From: Paguma larvata
Taxonomy: Eukaryota > Chordata > Mammalia > Carnivora > Viverridae
NCBI GenBank assembly: GCA_030068075.1
Contig: CM057844.1
Location: forward strand, 18,150,001 to 18,214,000
Length of the DNA: 64,000 nucleotides
Direction: 5' to 3'
Below, piece after piece: positions 1 to 46,413 of this stretch. The notes under the pieces are model-generated. The model ran no database searches. It worked only from the letters and a program-made list of their open reading frames with translations, and was not told the DNA's origin. Each line of letters starts with the position of its first letter. The stretch's first letter is position 1. The translations under genes were made by a program, and so were the position numbers.

Positions 1-180
1 TCTCTGGTGGAAAAGCAAATTGGATGGAAGAAATAGCATGTGCAAAGGCCCTAAAGATAGGAAATGTGCCTGGCATGTTCTAGAATCAGCAAAGAAACCA
101 AGTGGAGCTGAAGGAGAGTGAGTGAGGAAGATGAGAGCAGTGGGAATTCAGGTGAGAGTATGAACATGGGGTAAATGTAA
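1..180 (+). repeat. ancient medium-reiteration repeat, fragment
   Basis: atgtgcaaaggccctaaaga and gtgcctggcatgttctagaa match the central part of the repeat at 14720-15560. It is cut by the window start. Confidence 0.5.
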
Positions 181-2040
181 AATGCATCATTGTGTTTAGT
201 AGCTGCTCCCCAGAGCTCCGCACCCCCCTATCCACCCAGCTGTAATCTACAGTGGTACTCTGAATTCCCTGGGGTTAATGTCAGCTAGCACGCAACATGT
301 GACTTTTGTTTTAGGTGTATCTCACATATAAGAGTTTGTGAACCCATCTGAAAGTCTTTTTGTTTCAGTAGGTGAGTTGAATCCATATGCATTTATTATT
401 ATGACACACTTAGGTTTAAGTTGACTTTTGTCGTATGTTATGCTCTTATTTTAAAAACTTTTCACGATGTAATGTTTTCTTGCTGTTTTTGTGTTTCTGT
501 TCTAAAATTTGTACCTGGGATTTGTTTTAATTGGGCTTGGTGAGTTGACAGACACAAGACAATTGCCTTTGAAAGCAATACTTACATTTACCAAGAGAAA
601 GGGGCATACCATGCCACAAAGGGCCACATGGGGAAGCACCCTGACTGGTCAGGAGGCAAGGGTGAGGGGAAACCCTAGGCCTTTATTGCTATAGTTGTGG
701 GAAGTTTTTAGGTAAAGATGTCCCCTACTGGGCAGGAAGTGAAACACAGATGCTGGGGTTTGTGGTTTGAGGGTTAGTTGCAAAAGCTGGGATTGCAGAG
801 GAGAAGTGAACAGTTTTGGCTGCTAGGTTGGCCTTGTGATTAATGGATGCCAAATGACAACACAATATGTAAGAAATCACAGAAGAGTTTCTTCTGATAA
901 TTTATTACCCCTTTCCCTGTAATTTTATATAACAGTAATAACGTTTGACTTTTTAAATAGTATCTATTATTTTCCTCCTTCAACATAATGTAGTATATTT
1001 ATACTATATATATGATGTATGAACATACTATTTATATAGTATCTATCCTTTATATATATACATATATACATATATATAGTATGAACATACTATTTACATA
1101 GTACATATCCTTGTCCTTCTCTCTTGTCTAACATTTTATTTTGTTTGCGGTTATCTGGCTTCACTTTTGTGAAATATGCTTTTAATTCTATTAATAGATT
1201 TACCTGCATTAAATACCTTTTAAGCCTTTAAAGATGAAGTTTTCATATTTATACTACTTACTTCCCCCCCCAATCTTTTTTTCAAAATCAAGACTTAATA
1301 TTTACATTCTGTTCTGTGGCAATCATCCCCACATTTACCTTAGTTTTTAATCTTACAGTTAAATATTCAATGTACATTGCCAATTCCCCCCCCACCCCCG
1401 TTCATCTAGTTTGCTATGAGTCACATTTTAGTAGATTCTTCAAGAATAGTTCATGCTCTCTGAGTTCTTGTATGTTAGGAAGTGTTTGCTGGCTTTATAT
1501 ACACAAATGATATTGGTCTGGCAGTCTAGTACCATCTGAATACTCTCATAACACATGAGAAAATTTGGCTTTATTGGTCTTGCCTCACTAAAGCAGAACC
1601 CAAAACACTCCCTCGCATTCTGTGAAAGAGGCATAGAACCCGGCCTTCATCAATCAGGTGTTTCTGAATGAGATTTCTATTTTGAATTCAGCAATTTAAG
1701 GAGATCCCATGAATAACTCTCTGTGGCTCTTTTGGTGTGGGCGGGATGAACATTCTTTCACCTTTCTGCAGAGGTGGTCAGTTCCCAGTGTCCTTGGTAA
1801 AGAGGTGGCATCAGTGGGCCAGGGAGGTGCAGCACTTTCCTCTAGTGCCTCAAGTGACAGTAGGTTGCAGTGGCTTCCTCTTCACGCCAATTCTAAGGCA
1901 TGGTTTTAGAAATTGCTCCTTGAAGCTTAGCCTTTTGGTTCACCAGTCTTCCAATAATTCTGTGAGCTAACCAAAATTCTTTAAAAAAAAAAACCCTAAT
2001 TTTCCTACTTAATCAAATCAGTTAGTTTGTTATTATTTGC
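181..2040. other. 3' flank, nothing coding seen
   Basis: AT-rich intergenic DNA with a T- and TA-rich stretch. Short open frames on both strands lack recognisable protein character. No exon of CRLS1, the expected neighbour, was recognised. Confidence 0.6.
1000..1110. repeat. AT-rich simple sequence with internal duplication
   Basis: TA-rich tract in which 'tatgaacatactattta' occurs twice (about 1018 and 1080), a short local duplication. Confidence 0.7.
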
Positions 2041-2162
2041 AGTCAAGATGCTGCAAACTATAGCCAAATGGGCCAAATCTGACCCACTACCTATTATTAT
2101 TAAATGGTTTTTTAAAATTAAGAATATTTACTACTCTCAACATGAAATTTTTATGAAATTAA

Positions 2163-2372
2163 GGGGCTCCTGGGTGGCTTAGTGAGTTAAGCATCCGACT
2201 TTGGTTCAGGTCATGATCTTGTGGTTTGTGAGTTCAAACCTTGCGTTGGACGCTGTGCTGACAGTTAAGAGTCTGGAGCCTACTTCAGATTCTGTGTCTC
2301 CCTCTCTCTCTGCTCCTCCCCTACTTGTGCTCCGTCTCTGTCTTGCAAAAATGAATTTAAAAAGTTAGAAAA
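2163..2372 (+). mobile_element. CAN-type SINE
   Basis: Head gctcctgggtggcttagtga, CT-rich middle, decayed A tail. It sits 3' of MCM8, inside an older repeat at about 2040-2160. Confidence 0.88.
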
Positions 2373-2376
2373 ATTT

Positions 2377-2598
2377 GGGGCGCCTGGGTGGCTCAGTTGG
2401 TTAAGCGGCCGACTTCAGCTCAGGTCATGATCTCACGGTCTGTGAGTTCGAGCCCCGCATCGGGCTCTGTGCTGATGACTCAGAGCCTGGAGCCTGCTTC
2501 AGATTCTGTGTCTCCCTCTCTCTCTGTCCTTCCTCTGCTCATACACTGTTCTCTATGTCTCTCAAAAATAAATAAATGTTAAAAAATTTAAAAAAAAA
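2377..2598 (+). mobile_element. CAN-type SINE, near-consensus young copy
   Basis: Full-length, with head ggggcgcctgggtggctcag and A-rich tail. The target-site duplication ttagaaaaatt is at 2365-2375 and 2599-2609. Confidence 0.95.
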
Positions 2599-2609
2599 TT
2601 AGAAAAATT

Positions 2610-4230
2610 AAAATAAACTTAGAAAAACAATCTTGTAGGCAATGCTCCATTGTACTGATGAATATTGCTTTGGAGAAATTTGAGAATAGCCAAATTTTTT
2701 TTTCTCCTTCATGGTGGCATATCAGTGTGACTTCTCATTTAACCTCTCCTGTTCTATTTCTTGTGCTCCAGCAGGATCCAGAGAAGCTGCTGCTGCCAAC
2801 CTGTATGCCATATTCACACTATTACAAACATGGGGTTTTACTTTTTGCCCCAAAAGGTATTTAAGGTAATAAGAAATACATTTTGTTGAGTTTATTCTAA
2901 AATATTCACCAACAGGCATCATCTCAGCCTCTTCCTTCCTGTAGGGCTACCTGGATCATCCTGACAGCTTTTGGCATTTCCTAGTGTGTTGGGGTTTGGG
3001 ATTTCAGTTGTTTCCTAGTTCACAGAAGATCGACTATATATTTGTATTTCTCAGTTTCCTTATTGGTTTTGAGCAACTTCATAGAAGAGAAAGAGGAGAA
3101 TGCTTCCATCTTGTTACAGAAATCCTTTTTATTCTCTTGTTATTTTTCTTCTTACCTCAAGTTGCTTACCAGCTTTAAGTTCTGGGTCCTCATTTATAAG
3201 TGGTATAATCACCCACTGTCTGTGTGTCCACCTCAGACGGGTATGTTTAAAAGATCTGTTCCACCTGCTGGGGCAGTAGCAACAGAATAAGGTGGTCTTT
3301 GTCCTTACAAAGCGGGACAAGAGAGGGTGGCTCGATCCAGAATAGTGGAACTGGAACCAATTAAAAGTGCTGAGCAAACTTGTTGATGGACTGATACAGG
3401 GCTAACAGAAAAAAAGAGGTAAAGATAACACCAATATTTTTGGCGTGAGAGACCAGCAGGATAGTTATTAAACATTATACAATTTCAGAATACCTAGGAA
3501 AAGGGAAGATCCAAGCACCTTCTCAAGAAAAAGAAAAGGGGTCACATACAAGAAAAATAAAGGTTACATGCTAAGAATAAAAATCATAATGGCCTTGGAT
3601 TTCTAAAGGGCAACCTCTAATTTTAGTTTTACAAACTAAAATTCTATGCCCAATCCAGGGTTAAGGGTAGAATTCGCCTTATGAACTCTTTCTCAGGAAG
3701 CTACTAGAAGATCGGGTCTACTAAAAGGAAGGGGTGAAACAAGAAAGAGGAAGATATAAAAGCCAGGAAATGGGAGAGAAAATAAGAAGTCTCGAGATGA
3801 CAGCTGTGTAGCTCAAACTGGAAAACACTAAAGAAATCCAGGAGAGAGGTTTTTAAGAAGTTAAAATATATACTATTTAATTTGTTTGCATGTTCTGAGA
3901 GGAGACTTAGACTTGCAGTGGAGACTTGGGGCCAAATTAGTGGTAGATACATAGAAAGCTTTGAACAACAAATTAAGGAAACCAAAAGGCCTATACAAGA
4001 AAGGAAATGGGTAATATTCAATAGTCACAATAATGTAAAAGCTAAATGCAGATTCAACTAAAAATCATGACACATAACTAAATTGGAAAGAAAGGGGAAA
4101 CTGTGTACATGTATTTATGTAAGTATACAGAATAGGAGAACAGCATTCTCACCCTCTGTGTAGTGAGTTGAGGCTGCTTGGTTTTAATATAAGCCTTACA
4201 CAGCTATTGAGTTAAAACAGGTACATATTT
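2610..4230. other. 3' flank of MCM8, nothing recognised
   Basis: Unique-looking AT-rich sequence. The short frames, including a 105-codon one at 3704-4021 on the minus strand, have no family resemblance. Confidence 0.5.
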
Positions 4231-4449
4231 GGGGCACCTGAGTGGCTCAATTGGTTGAGTGTCCAACTTTGGCTCAGGTCATGATCTCATGATTTGTGAG
4301 TTCGAGCCCCACACTGGGCTTGCTGCTATCACTATGGAGCCCACCTGTGATCCTTTGTTTCCCTTCCTCTCTGCCCCTCCCCAGCTTGTGCTCTCTCTCT
4401 CTCTCACTCTTTGTCTCTATCTCTCAAAAATAAACATTAAAAAAAAATC
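4231..4449 (+). mobile_element. CAN-type SINE
   Basis: Full-length copy with head ggggcacctgagtggctcaa, B-box-like gagttcgagcccc, (CT)n stretch and A8 tail, just beyond the MCM8 3' end. Confidence 0.93.
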
Positions 4450-4907
4450 CACAGGTATGTATTTAACTTTGGTAATAAAACATAATACAGTGAAATTTTT
4501 TTTCAGTAGCTAAGATGTTAAGTTAAATGTGTCAATGTAAAATATTTCCAAACTTTTTTGGAATTGAAAGTTGGTTTCAATTTATTTCTGAAAGATATTC
4601 ATTTTTTGTGTGTTAGAACTATTTAAACATTAAGATGTAACTTAGCCAATGTTTCCCAGATGGACATTTAATATAAAAAAAAGATTAAATATTTATAGGA
4701 ATAAAAGAGGTAAAAAATACAACTATATGTAATATATATAATCACGTCACTTAAAAATATAAATAATTTATTTTTCATCTTTCAGAGAAGCTGAAAAAAT
4801 AAACACATGGCTTTATCACTTCTTAAATCAATATTTTTTTTCCTATTACATTAATTTTAGGACATCATTTTCCAGAGAACAATATATATATATATTTTTA
4901 CATATTC

Positions 4908-4913
4908 TTTATT
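4908..4913 (-). promoter_or_regulatory. candidate MCM8 polyadenylation signal AATAAA
   Basis: TTTATT on the plus strand reads AATAAA on the MCM8 strand, 57 nt after the stop codon, implying a very short 3' UTR. A second AATAAA in the same orientation lies at 4772-4767 and could be the one used instead. Neither can be chosen from sequence alone. Confidence 0.5.
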
Positions 4914-4969
4914 ACTGAGATAGTTTCAAACTGATAATAATCTCAAGAGGTCCTGGGTTGGTAGTCCTT

Positions 4970-40475
<35,506 letters not shown>

Positions 40476-40689
40476 GTCTTCTAAAAGACAAAAGACTTAA
40501 AAAAAAAATCTTCATCAAAATTATAATGGAAATAGTGCTCCTAAGAATATATTAACATAGTAAATAAAAGAAAATTAATATATTCTAGTTTGAGATTAGC
40601 AAACAGCCCTGCAACGTTGTACACCATAGTACCAGCCTCAAACGCTCTATAGTTACCCTTCTACTTCTCATCTCTCTCTGTCCCTTTAA

Positions 40690-41060
40690 AGTTTTTACTT
40701 AAATTCCAGTTAACATACAGTGTAATATTTGTTTCAGGTATACAATATAGTGATTCAACACTTCCACACAACACCCAGTGCTCCTCATCACAAGTGCACA
40801 TCTTAATCCCCATAACCTGTTTCACCCATCCCCGCCTCCCAACACCTCGCTCTAGTAACCGTCAGTTTGTTCTCTATTCTTAAGGGTCTGTTTCTCAGTT
40901 TGTCTCTCCCTTTCTTTTTGCCTTTGCTTGTTTGTTTTGTTTCTTAAATTCAACATACGAGCTAAATCATATGGTATTTGTCTTTCTCTGACTTATTTTG
41001 CTTATTTTACTAAGTTGATCTATGTCATTGCAAATGGTGCCATCTCTTTTTAAGGTATAC
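40690..41060 (-). mobile_element. L1 3' end fragment (minus strand)
   Basis: It contains the reverse complement of the carnivore L1 3' UTR (ccagttaacatacagtgtaa, then the block corresponding to the 3' UTR of the 41732-44885 copy) and the last ORF2 codons. It lies in MCM8 intron 1, opposite in orientation to the larger L1 nearby. Confidence 0.75.
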
Positions 41061-44000
41061 CATAGGTGTTTAACAAGTACAGTGAATGTTCATGGAATAA
41101 AAATAAGGTACTGTACCTGTCTGCAAGGAGCTCCCACAATAGAAATGAAAATAAGACAAGTTATTAACTCGGAGATGATTTTTTGTAGCGTTTTAGATAT
41201 TATAGGGCAGCACTGGCTAACCATAATCCTGACTATGAGTGCCTCATCATAGACCCTCATGTACAGTCAATCCTCCATGTCATACCCACTTTTACCAAAG
41301 GTACACACATGTTCTTACGTAGGCAGCTAACATGAACTTTTCTGGGGATGCATAGGGGTGGGACAGGGTACATGTATGTTTTAACGTTACTTTCTCCGTA
41401 GGGGCTGAATGAGAAAGAAGTTAAGTTTCTGGGACTTCCAGCTTCTCAAAAAGGCAATGGAAGAAAGATCATTTCTAGGTCAATACTGATTAGATGAGTT
41501 ATTTGCAGTTCTTAGATAAATTCATTGAAATGCAATAGTTTTTTTCTGAAAAAGATATTTGTTAACATATTCTCATCCTTTTTTTAAATTATCCCTTCAC
41601 ATTTTTTGTTTTGTACATAGCAAGATACCCATTTGTTTTTTAACTCAATGATACATTCTGGCTAATTATCAAGGATTCAAAATAAAAGTAAGCTTTAAAA
41701 TAGGTGTTAACTCATAACCAGTAAAAAAAAAAATTGAATCAGTAATCAAAAATCTCCCAACAAACAAGAGTCCAGGGTCAGATGGCTTCTCAGGGGAATT
41801 CTACCAAACACTGAAAGAAGAGTTAATACCTATTCTTTTGAATTGTTCCAAAAAATAGAAATGGAAGGAAAACTTGCAAACTCATTCTATGAGGCCAGCA
41901 TTACCTTGATTCCAAAACCAGACAAAGACCCCACTAAAAAGAATTACAAACGAATCTCCCTGATGAACAAGGATGCAAAAATTCTCAACAAGACACTAGC
42001 AAACCGAATCCCACAATACATTAAAAGAATTACTCACCATGATAAGTGGGATTTATTCTTGGGATGCAAGGCTGGTTCAAGATCCACAAATCAATCAATG
42101 TGACACATCACATTAATAAAAGAAAGGATAAAAGCCACATCTCAATAGATGCAGAAAAAGCATTTGACAAAATACAGCATCCTTTTTGATAAAAACCCTC
42201 AAGAAAGTAGGGATAGAAGGAACATAACTCAAGATTATAAAGATCATATACAAAAGACCTACAGCGAATATCATCCTCAATGGGGAAAAACTAAGAGCTT
42301 TCCCCTAAGGTGAGGAATGTGAAAGGATGTCCAAGCTCACCACTGTTGTTCAAAATAGTGTTGGAAGTCCTAGTCTCAGCAAATCAAACAACACAAAGAA
42401 AGAAAAGCCAACCAAATTGGCAAGGAAGAAGTCAAACTTTCTTTCTTCACAGACAACATGATACTTTACATGGAAAATCCAAAAGACTCCACCAAAAAGC
42501 TGCTAGAACTGACAGATGAGTTCAGCAAAGTTGCAGGATATAAAATCAACATACAGAAATCAGTTGCATTTCTATACATCAATAATGAAGCACAGAAAGA
42601 AAATCAAGGAATCAATCCCACTTACGACTGCACCAAAAACCATAAAATACCTAGGAAAAAGCCTAACCAAAGAGGTAAAAGATCTGTATGCAGAAAACTA
42701 TCAAAAGCCTATGAAAGAAACGGAAGAAGACACAAAGAAATGGAAAAACCTTCTATGTTCATGGACTGGAGGAACAAATATTGTTGAAATGTCAATACCA
42801 CCCAAAGCAATCTACACATTCAATGCAATCCCTATCAAAATAACACCAGCATTCTTCATAGAGCTAGAACAAACAGTTCTAAAATTTGTAGAGAACCAGA
42901 AAAGGTCCTGAATAGCCAATGTAATATGTTGAAAAAGAAAACCAAAGCTGGGGGCATCATAATTCAGGACTTCAAACTGTATTACAAAACTGTAATCATC
43001 AAGACAGTATGGTGCTGGCACAAAAACAGACACACAGATCAATTGAACAGAATAGAAAACCCAGAAATGGACCCACAAATGTATGGCCAACTCATCTTCG
43101 ACAAAGTAGGAAAGAGCATCCAATGGAAAAAAGACAGTCTCTTCAGCAAATGGTGCTGGGAAAACTGGACAGCAACATGAAGAAGAATGAAACAACTACT
43201 TTCTTACACTATACACAAGAATAAGTTCAAAATGGGATGAAAGACATAACTGTGAGACAGGAAACCATCAAAACCCTAGAGAAGAAAACAGACAACAACC
43301 TCTTTGACCTTGGCTGCACCAACTTCTTACTAGATATATCTCTGGAGGCAAAGGAAACAAAAGCAAAAATGAACCACTGGAATCTCATCAAGATAAAAAG
43401 CTTCTGCACAGAGAAGGACACAATCAACAACAAAACTAAAAGGCAACCAACAAAATAGAAGATATTTGAAATGACATACTAGATTAAGGGTTAGTATCCA
43501 AAATCTATAAAGAACTTATAAAACTCAACATCCAAAATACAAACAATCCAGTGAAGAAAAGGGCAAAAGACCTGAATAGACGCTCTTCCAAAGACATCAA
43601 GATGGCTAAGAAACACATGAAAAGATGCTCAACATCACTCATCATCAGGGAAATACAAATCAAAACCACATTGAGATACCACCTCACGCCTGTCAGAATG
43701 GCTAACGTTAACAACTCAGGAAACAACAGATGTTGGCAAGGATGTGGAGAAAGAGAATCTCTTTTGCACTGCTGGTGGGAGTGCAAACTGGTGCAGCCAG
43801 TCTGGAAAACAGTCTGGATGTTCCTCAAAAAATTAAAAACATCACCCTATGACTCAGCAATTACACTGCTAGGTATTTATCTAAAGGTTACAAAAATGCT
43901 GATTTGAAGGGGTACATGAACCCCAATGTGTAAAGCAGCACTATCAACAGTAGCCAAATTATGGAAAGAGCCCAAATGTCCAACGACTAATGAATGAATA

Positions 44001-44184
44001 AAGAAGATGTAGTATATACATTTCAATGGAATATTACTCAACGATCAAAAAGAATGAAATCTTGCCATTTGCAACAACGTGGGTGGAACTAGAGTGTACT
44101 ATGCTAAACAAAATAAGTCAGTCAGAGAAAGACAAATATCATATGATTTCACTCATATGTGGAATTTAAGAAGCAGAACAGGCT

Positions 44185-44398
44185 GGGGTGTCTGCGTGGC
44201 TCAGTCAATTGAATGTCCAACTTCGGCTCGGGTCATGATCTCTAGGTTCGTGGGTGCAAGCCCCGTGTCGGGCTCTGTGCTGACAGCTCAGAGCCTGGAG
44301 CCTGCTTCAGATTCTGTGTCTCCCTCTCTCTGCCCCTCCTCCATCCACCCTCTGTCTCTCAAAACTGAAAAAAATGTTTTTTTAAAAAAATTTTTTAA
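44185..44398 (+). mobile_element. CAN-type SINE in L1 3' UTR
   Basis: First of two SINEs in the L1 at 41732-44885. The target-site duplication ttaagaagcagaaca (44166) versus ttaagaaacaaaa (44399) is derived from the L1 sequence. Confidence 0.93.
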
Positions 44399-44411
44399 TT
44401 AAGAAACAAAA

Positions 44412-44610
44412 GGGGCGCCTGGGTGGCTTAGTTAGTTAAGGGCCCAATTTCAGCTAGGTCATGATCTGGCGGTTTCCAAATTGAAGCCCTGCATCATGCT
44501 TTTACTCTCTGCTGTCAGCACAGAGCCAGCTTCTGATCCTTTAAAACCCTTTCTCTCTGCCCCTCCCCCACCTGTGCAACGTGCACACAAAATAAACACA
44601 TTCAAAAAAA
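44412..44610 (+). mobile_element. CAN-type SINE in L1 3' UTR, second copy
   Basis: Inserted directly after the duplicated target of the preceding SINE; head ggggcgcctgggtggcttag. The U2 fragment follows its tail. Confidence 0.9.
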
Positions 44611-44619
44611 CCCAGAGAG

Positions 44620-44653
44620 ATCATTTCTCAGTCTTTTGGCTAAGATCAAGTGC
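44620..44653 (+). pseudogene. 3'-truncated U2 snRNA retro-fragment with A-rich tail
   Basis: 34 nt match the 5' end of U2 snRNA at 29 positions as recalled (core ttttggctaagatcaagtg). Most differences are C-to-T or G-to-A, as in CpG decay. It is followed by an A-rich/CA tail to 44698. The octamer cagagaga occurs at 44613-44620 and again at 44699-44706, consistent with a target-site duplication in the host L1. Confidence 0.72.
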
Positions 44654-44667
44654 AAAAAAAAAACACA

Positions 44668-44698
<31 letters not shown>
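44654..44698 (+). repeat. A-rich / (CA)n tail of the U2 fragment
   Basis: A10, then (CA) repeat, then A18: it probably began as a poly(A) tail and mutated into a microsatellite. Confidence 0.7.
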
Positions 44699-45991
44699 CA
44701 GAGAGAGGCAAACCAGAAGAGACTCTTAAATACAAAGAACAAACTGAGAGTTGCTAGAGGGGAGGTGGATGGGGTGCTAAATAGGTGATAAGCATTAAGG
44801 AAGGCACTTGTTGGGATGAGCAAATTCTACTCCTGAAACCATTATTACACTGTGTTAACTAACTTGGACTTAAATAAAATTCAAAAAATACATTCTGTGA
44901 TGGAAATAGAAGTTAAAAAAATAGGTTTTAAAATAATTCGTATAAGTGGAGCACAGGGCATTTTTAGGACAGTGAAACGATTCTGTATATTGTAGTGGTG
45001 GGTATACAATATGTATTTGTCAAAGCCCATGGAACTGTACAACAGAAACAGTTAACTCTAAACTCTGGACTTCAGCTAGTAATAATGTATCAATATTGGT
45101 TAATTAATTGCAACGAATATAACACGCCAATGCAGTCTTAACAAGTAGAACCAGGGTTGTAGGGAGGGAAGAGAAAATACAAGGGAACTCTGCACTTTCT
45201 GTACCATTTTTCTATAAACCTAAAACTATTGTAAAAAAGAAAGTCAATCTTTAAAAATAGCTCGTATCCTAAGGATAAAAAGAAATAAAGAACAGCTCTG
45301 CACACTGTAGTGCAATTCATCACAAAAAAACCCTATCCGAATCTGTTTAAAGGGACTTAATTAATAAATACGTTAACATCCAAACAAGTTCATGATATTA
45401 GGACAAGGAAGAACTTTGATAATCGTCTAGACCACATCGCAAGTCAGGAAACTGAAGCCTTGACAAACGGATCAAGATCAAAGTTGTTTGGTGGCAGTAT
45501 TGAACTCCAAACTCCTTTTCAAAATCCAAGCTGAAGCGCTCCTTTGAGAACCCTACATGCCCTATCTTTCCCAAAGGAGATAATATAGGGCAATAACTCG
45601 TAAAATTCCAACACAGACGCAAGATGTAGCACTGTAGAATTGAGTAAAGGAGCCACCTGTGGGCCTGTTGTGCTTCGTTAAATACCCTACTTCATTTAGT
45701 TCTCCTCGGGCTGTTCTTACTTGCAAAAAAAGAGGTCCCAAAAGTCTCCTAGTTCTCAGCAGGGCAGGTTCCTGGGTAGCAGAAGATGTGCCCCGCCCCG
45801 CTTTTCCTTCCTCCCGGGGGAAGCTAGGCAGGAACGAGAACAGACTGATGTCCGAGCTCCTCAGGCGATTCTCTTCAGTCGCAGCCCTCCAAACGTCCCC
45901 GCGCAGGACCTCAGTTTCCCCGACGCCTCGCAAGCTCACTGGAAGATGTTGAGCTTCTGAAGCTAAACTCCACTCTTCTTCCAAGTTCTTT

Positions 45992-46000
45992 TTTGGCGCG
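45992..46000 (+). promoter_or_regulatory. E2F-like site TTTGGCGCG
   Basis: It matches the E2F/DP consensus TTTSSCGC and lies on the MCM8 side of the shared promoter. Most MCM-family genes are S-phase induced through E2F, so this fits MCM8; binding is not shown here. Confidence 0.6.
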
Positions 46001-46011
46001 TCTTTGACGCA

Positions 46012-46129
46012 ACTTCCGTCCAAGGAGCGGCGAGACCAAAGGGGAGGAGCGGAGTGCAGCCAATCAAGGAGTTCGGCCAAACGGAAGCCGTGAGGCTCCC
46101 GGAAGCTGTCCAGAGGTTCCCACCGGAAA
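46012..46129. promoter_or_regulatory. cluster of ETS-like sites
   Basis: ACTTCCG at 46012-46018, CGGAAG near 46082, CCGGAAG at 46099-46105 and CCGGAAA at 46123-46129 resemble the ETS/GABP core in both orientations. Clusters of this kind mark CpG promoters of housekeeping genes. Confidence 0.5.
46060..46064 (+). promoter_or_regulatory. CCAAT box
   Basis: The context gcagCCAATca matches the NF-Y core. NF-Y sites are frequent in bidirectional, TATA-less promoters; here it sits between the two inferred starts. Confidence 0.5.
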
Positions 46130-46146
46130 GCGGAAGCGGCGCGTAG

Positions 46147-46152
46147 CACGTG
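46147..46152. promoter_or_regulatory. CACGTG E-box
   Basis: A palindromic perfect USF/MYC-type E-box, 134 nt upstream of the TRMT6 ATG. Confidence 0.45.
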
Positions 46153-46285
46153 GGGGAGGTGCCGGTCCTAGGGTTGTGCGTCCACTCGGCTTGTAGTGAG
46201 GCTGGCCACCGCCACAGCCGAGGGCGAAGGGCGGGGCGTGGGGAGCAGGGGAGAAGCTGCGGAGTGGGGAAACCGGCTGAGCGCC

Positions 46286-46413
46286 ATGGAGGGCTCAGGA
46301 GAGTCGCCAGGCCCACAGCCACCGCATCCCGAAGACCACCGCATCCGCGATGGCGACTTCGTGGTGCTGAAACGGGAAGATGTGTTCAAAGCAGTGCAAG
46401 TCCAGCGGAGAAA
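46286..46413 (+). CDS. TRMT6: TRMT6 exon 1 (coding part)
   Basis: It encodes MEGSGESPGPQPPHPEDHRI through VQVQRR and two bases of Lys43. The donor is AAA|GTAAGG. No in-frame upstream ATG precedes it; the frame stays open upstream only from a GTG at 46196. Confidence 0.95.

Larger units (their letters stand above)
41732..44885 (+). mobile_element. 5'-truncated, degenerate LINE-1, antisense in MCM8 intron 1
   Basis: In several frames it reads as the second half of L1 ORF2: [20 protein letters not shown], then a fingers/palm region, then a C-terminal part ending in a carnivore-type 3' UTR that resumes at 44699 and ends about 44885. Frameshifts and stops break the frame. At 42446-42457 the reverse transcriptase active site FADD reads FTDN, so a catalytic Asp is lost. 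Two SINEs and a U2 fragment interrupt the 3' UTR. It is a dead copy. Confidence 0.92.
45940..46110 (-). other. MCM8: probable MCM8 non-coding exon 1 (approximate)
   Basis: Exon 2 has only 5 nt of leader, so an upstream exon is required. The GC-rich block opposite TRMT6 is the natural place. A good minus-strand donor, CCA|GTGAGC, ends at 45940; another, CAA|GTAAGA, is at 45721. The transcription start is set near 46,100 only by analogy with the close spacing of the human pair. The ends are inferred. Confidence 0.4.

Noticed and set aside
2377..2460. tRNA gene suspected from A- and B-box-like motifs
   Set aside because: The motifs belong to the tRNA-derived SINE head; there is no complete cloverleaf, and the same block recurs some 40 times.
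1..4900. Possible CRLS1 exon at the left edge
   Set aside because: Expected from synteny, but no CpG-rich block or matching frame is seen.
45562..46149. 195-codon open frame on the minus strand in the promoter
   Set aside because: It begins at GTG rather than ATG, lies in CpG-rich DNA where stops are rare, and its peptide resembles no family. It overlaps the expected non-coding MCM8 exon 1.
46196..46285. 30-residue in-frame N-terminal extension of TRMT6
   Set aside because: The frame is open upstream but begins only with GTG. The ATG at 46286 has a good Kozak context and matches the family start.
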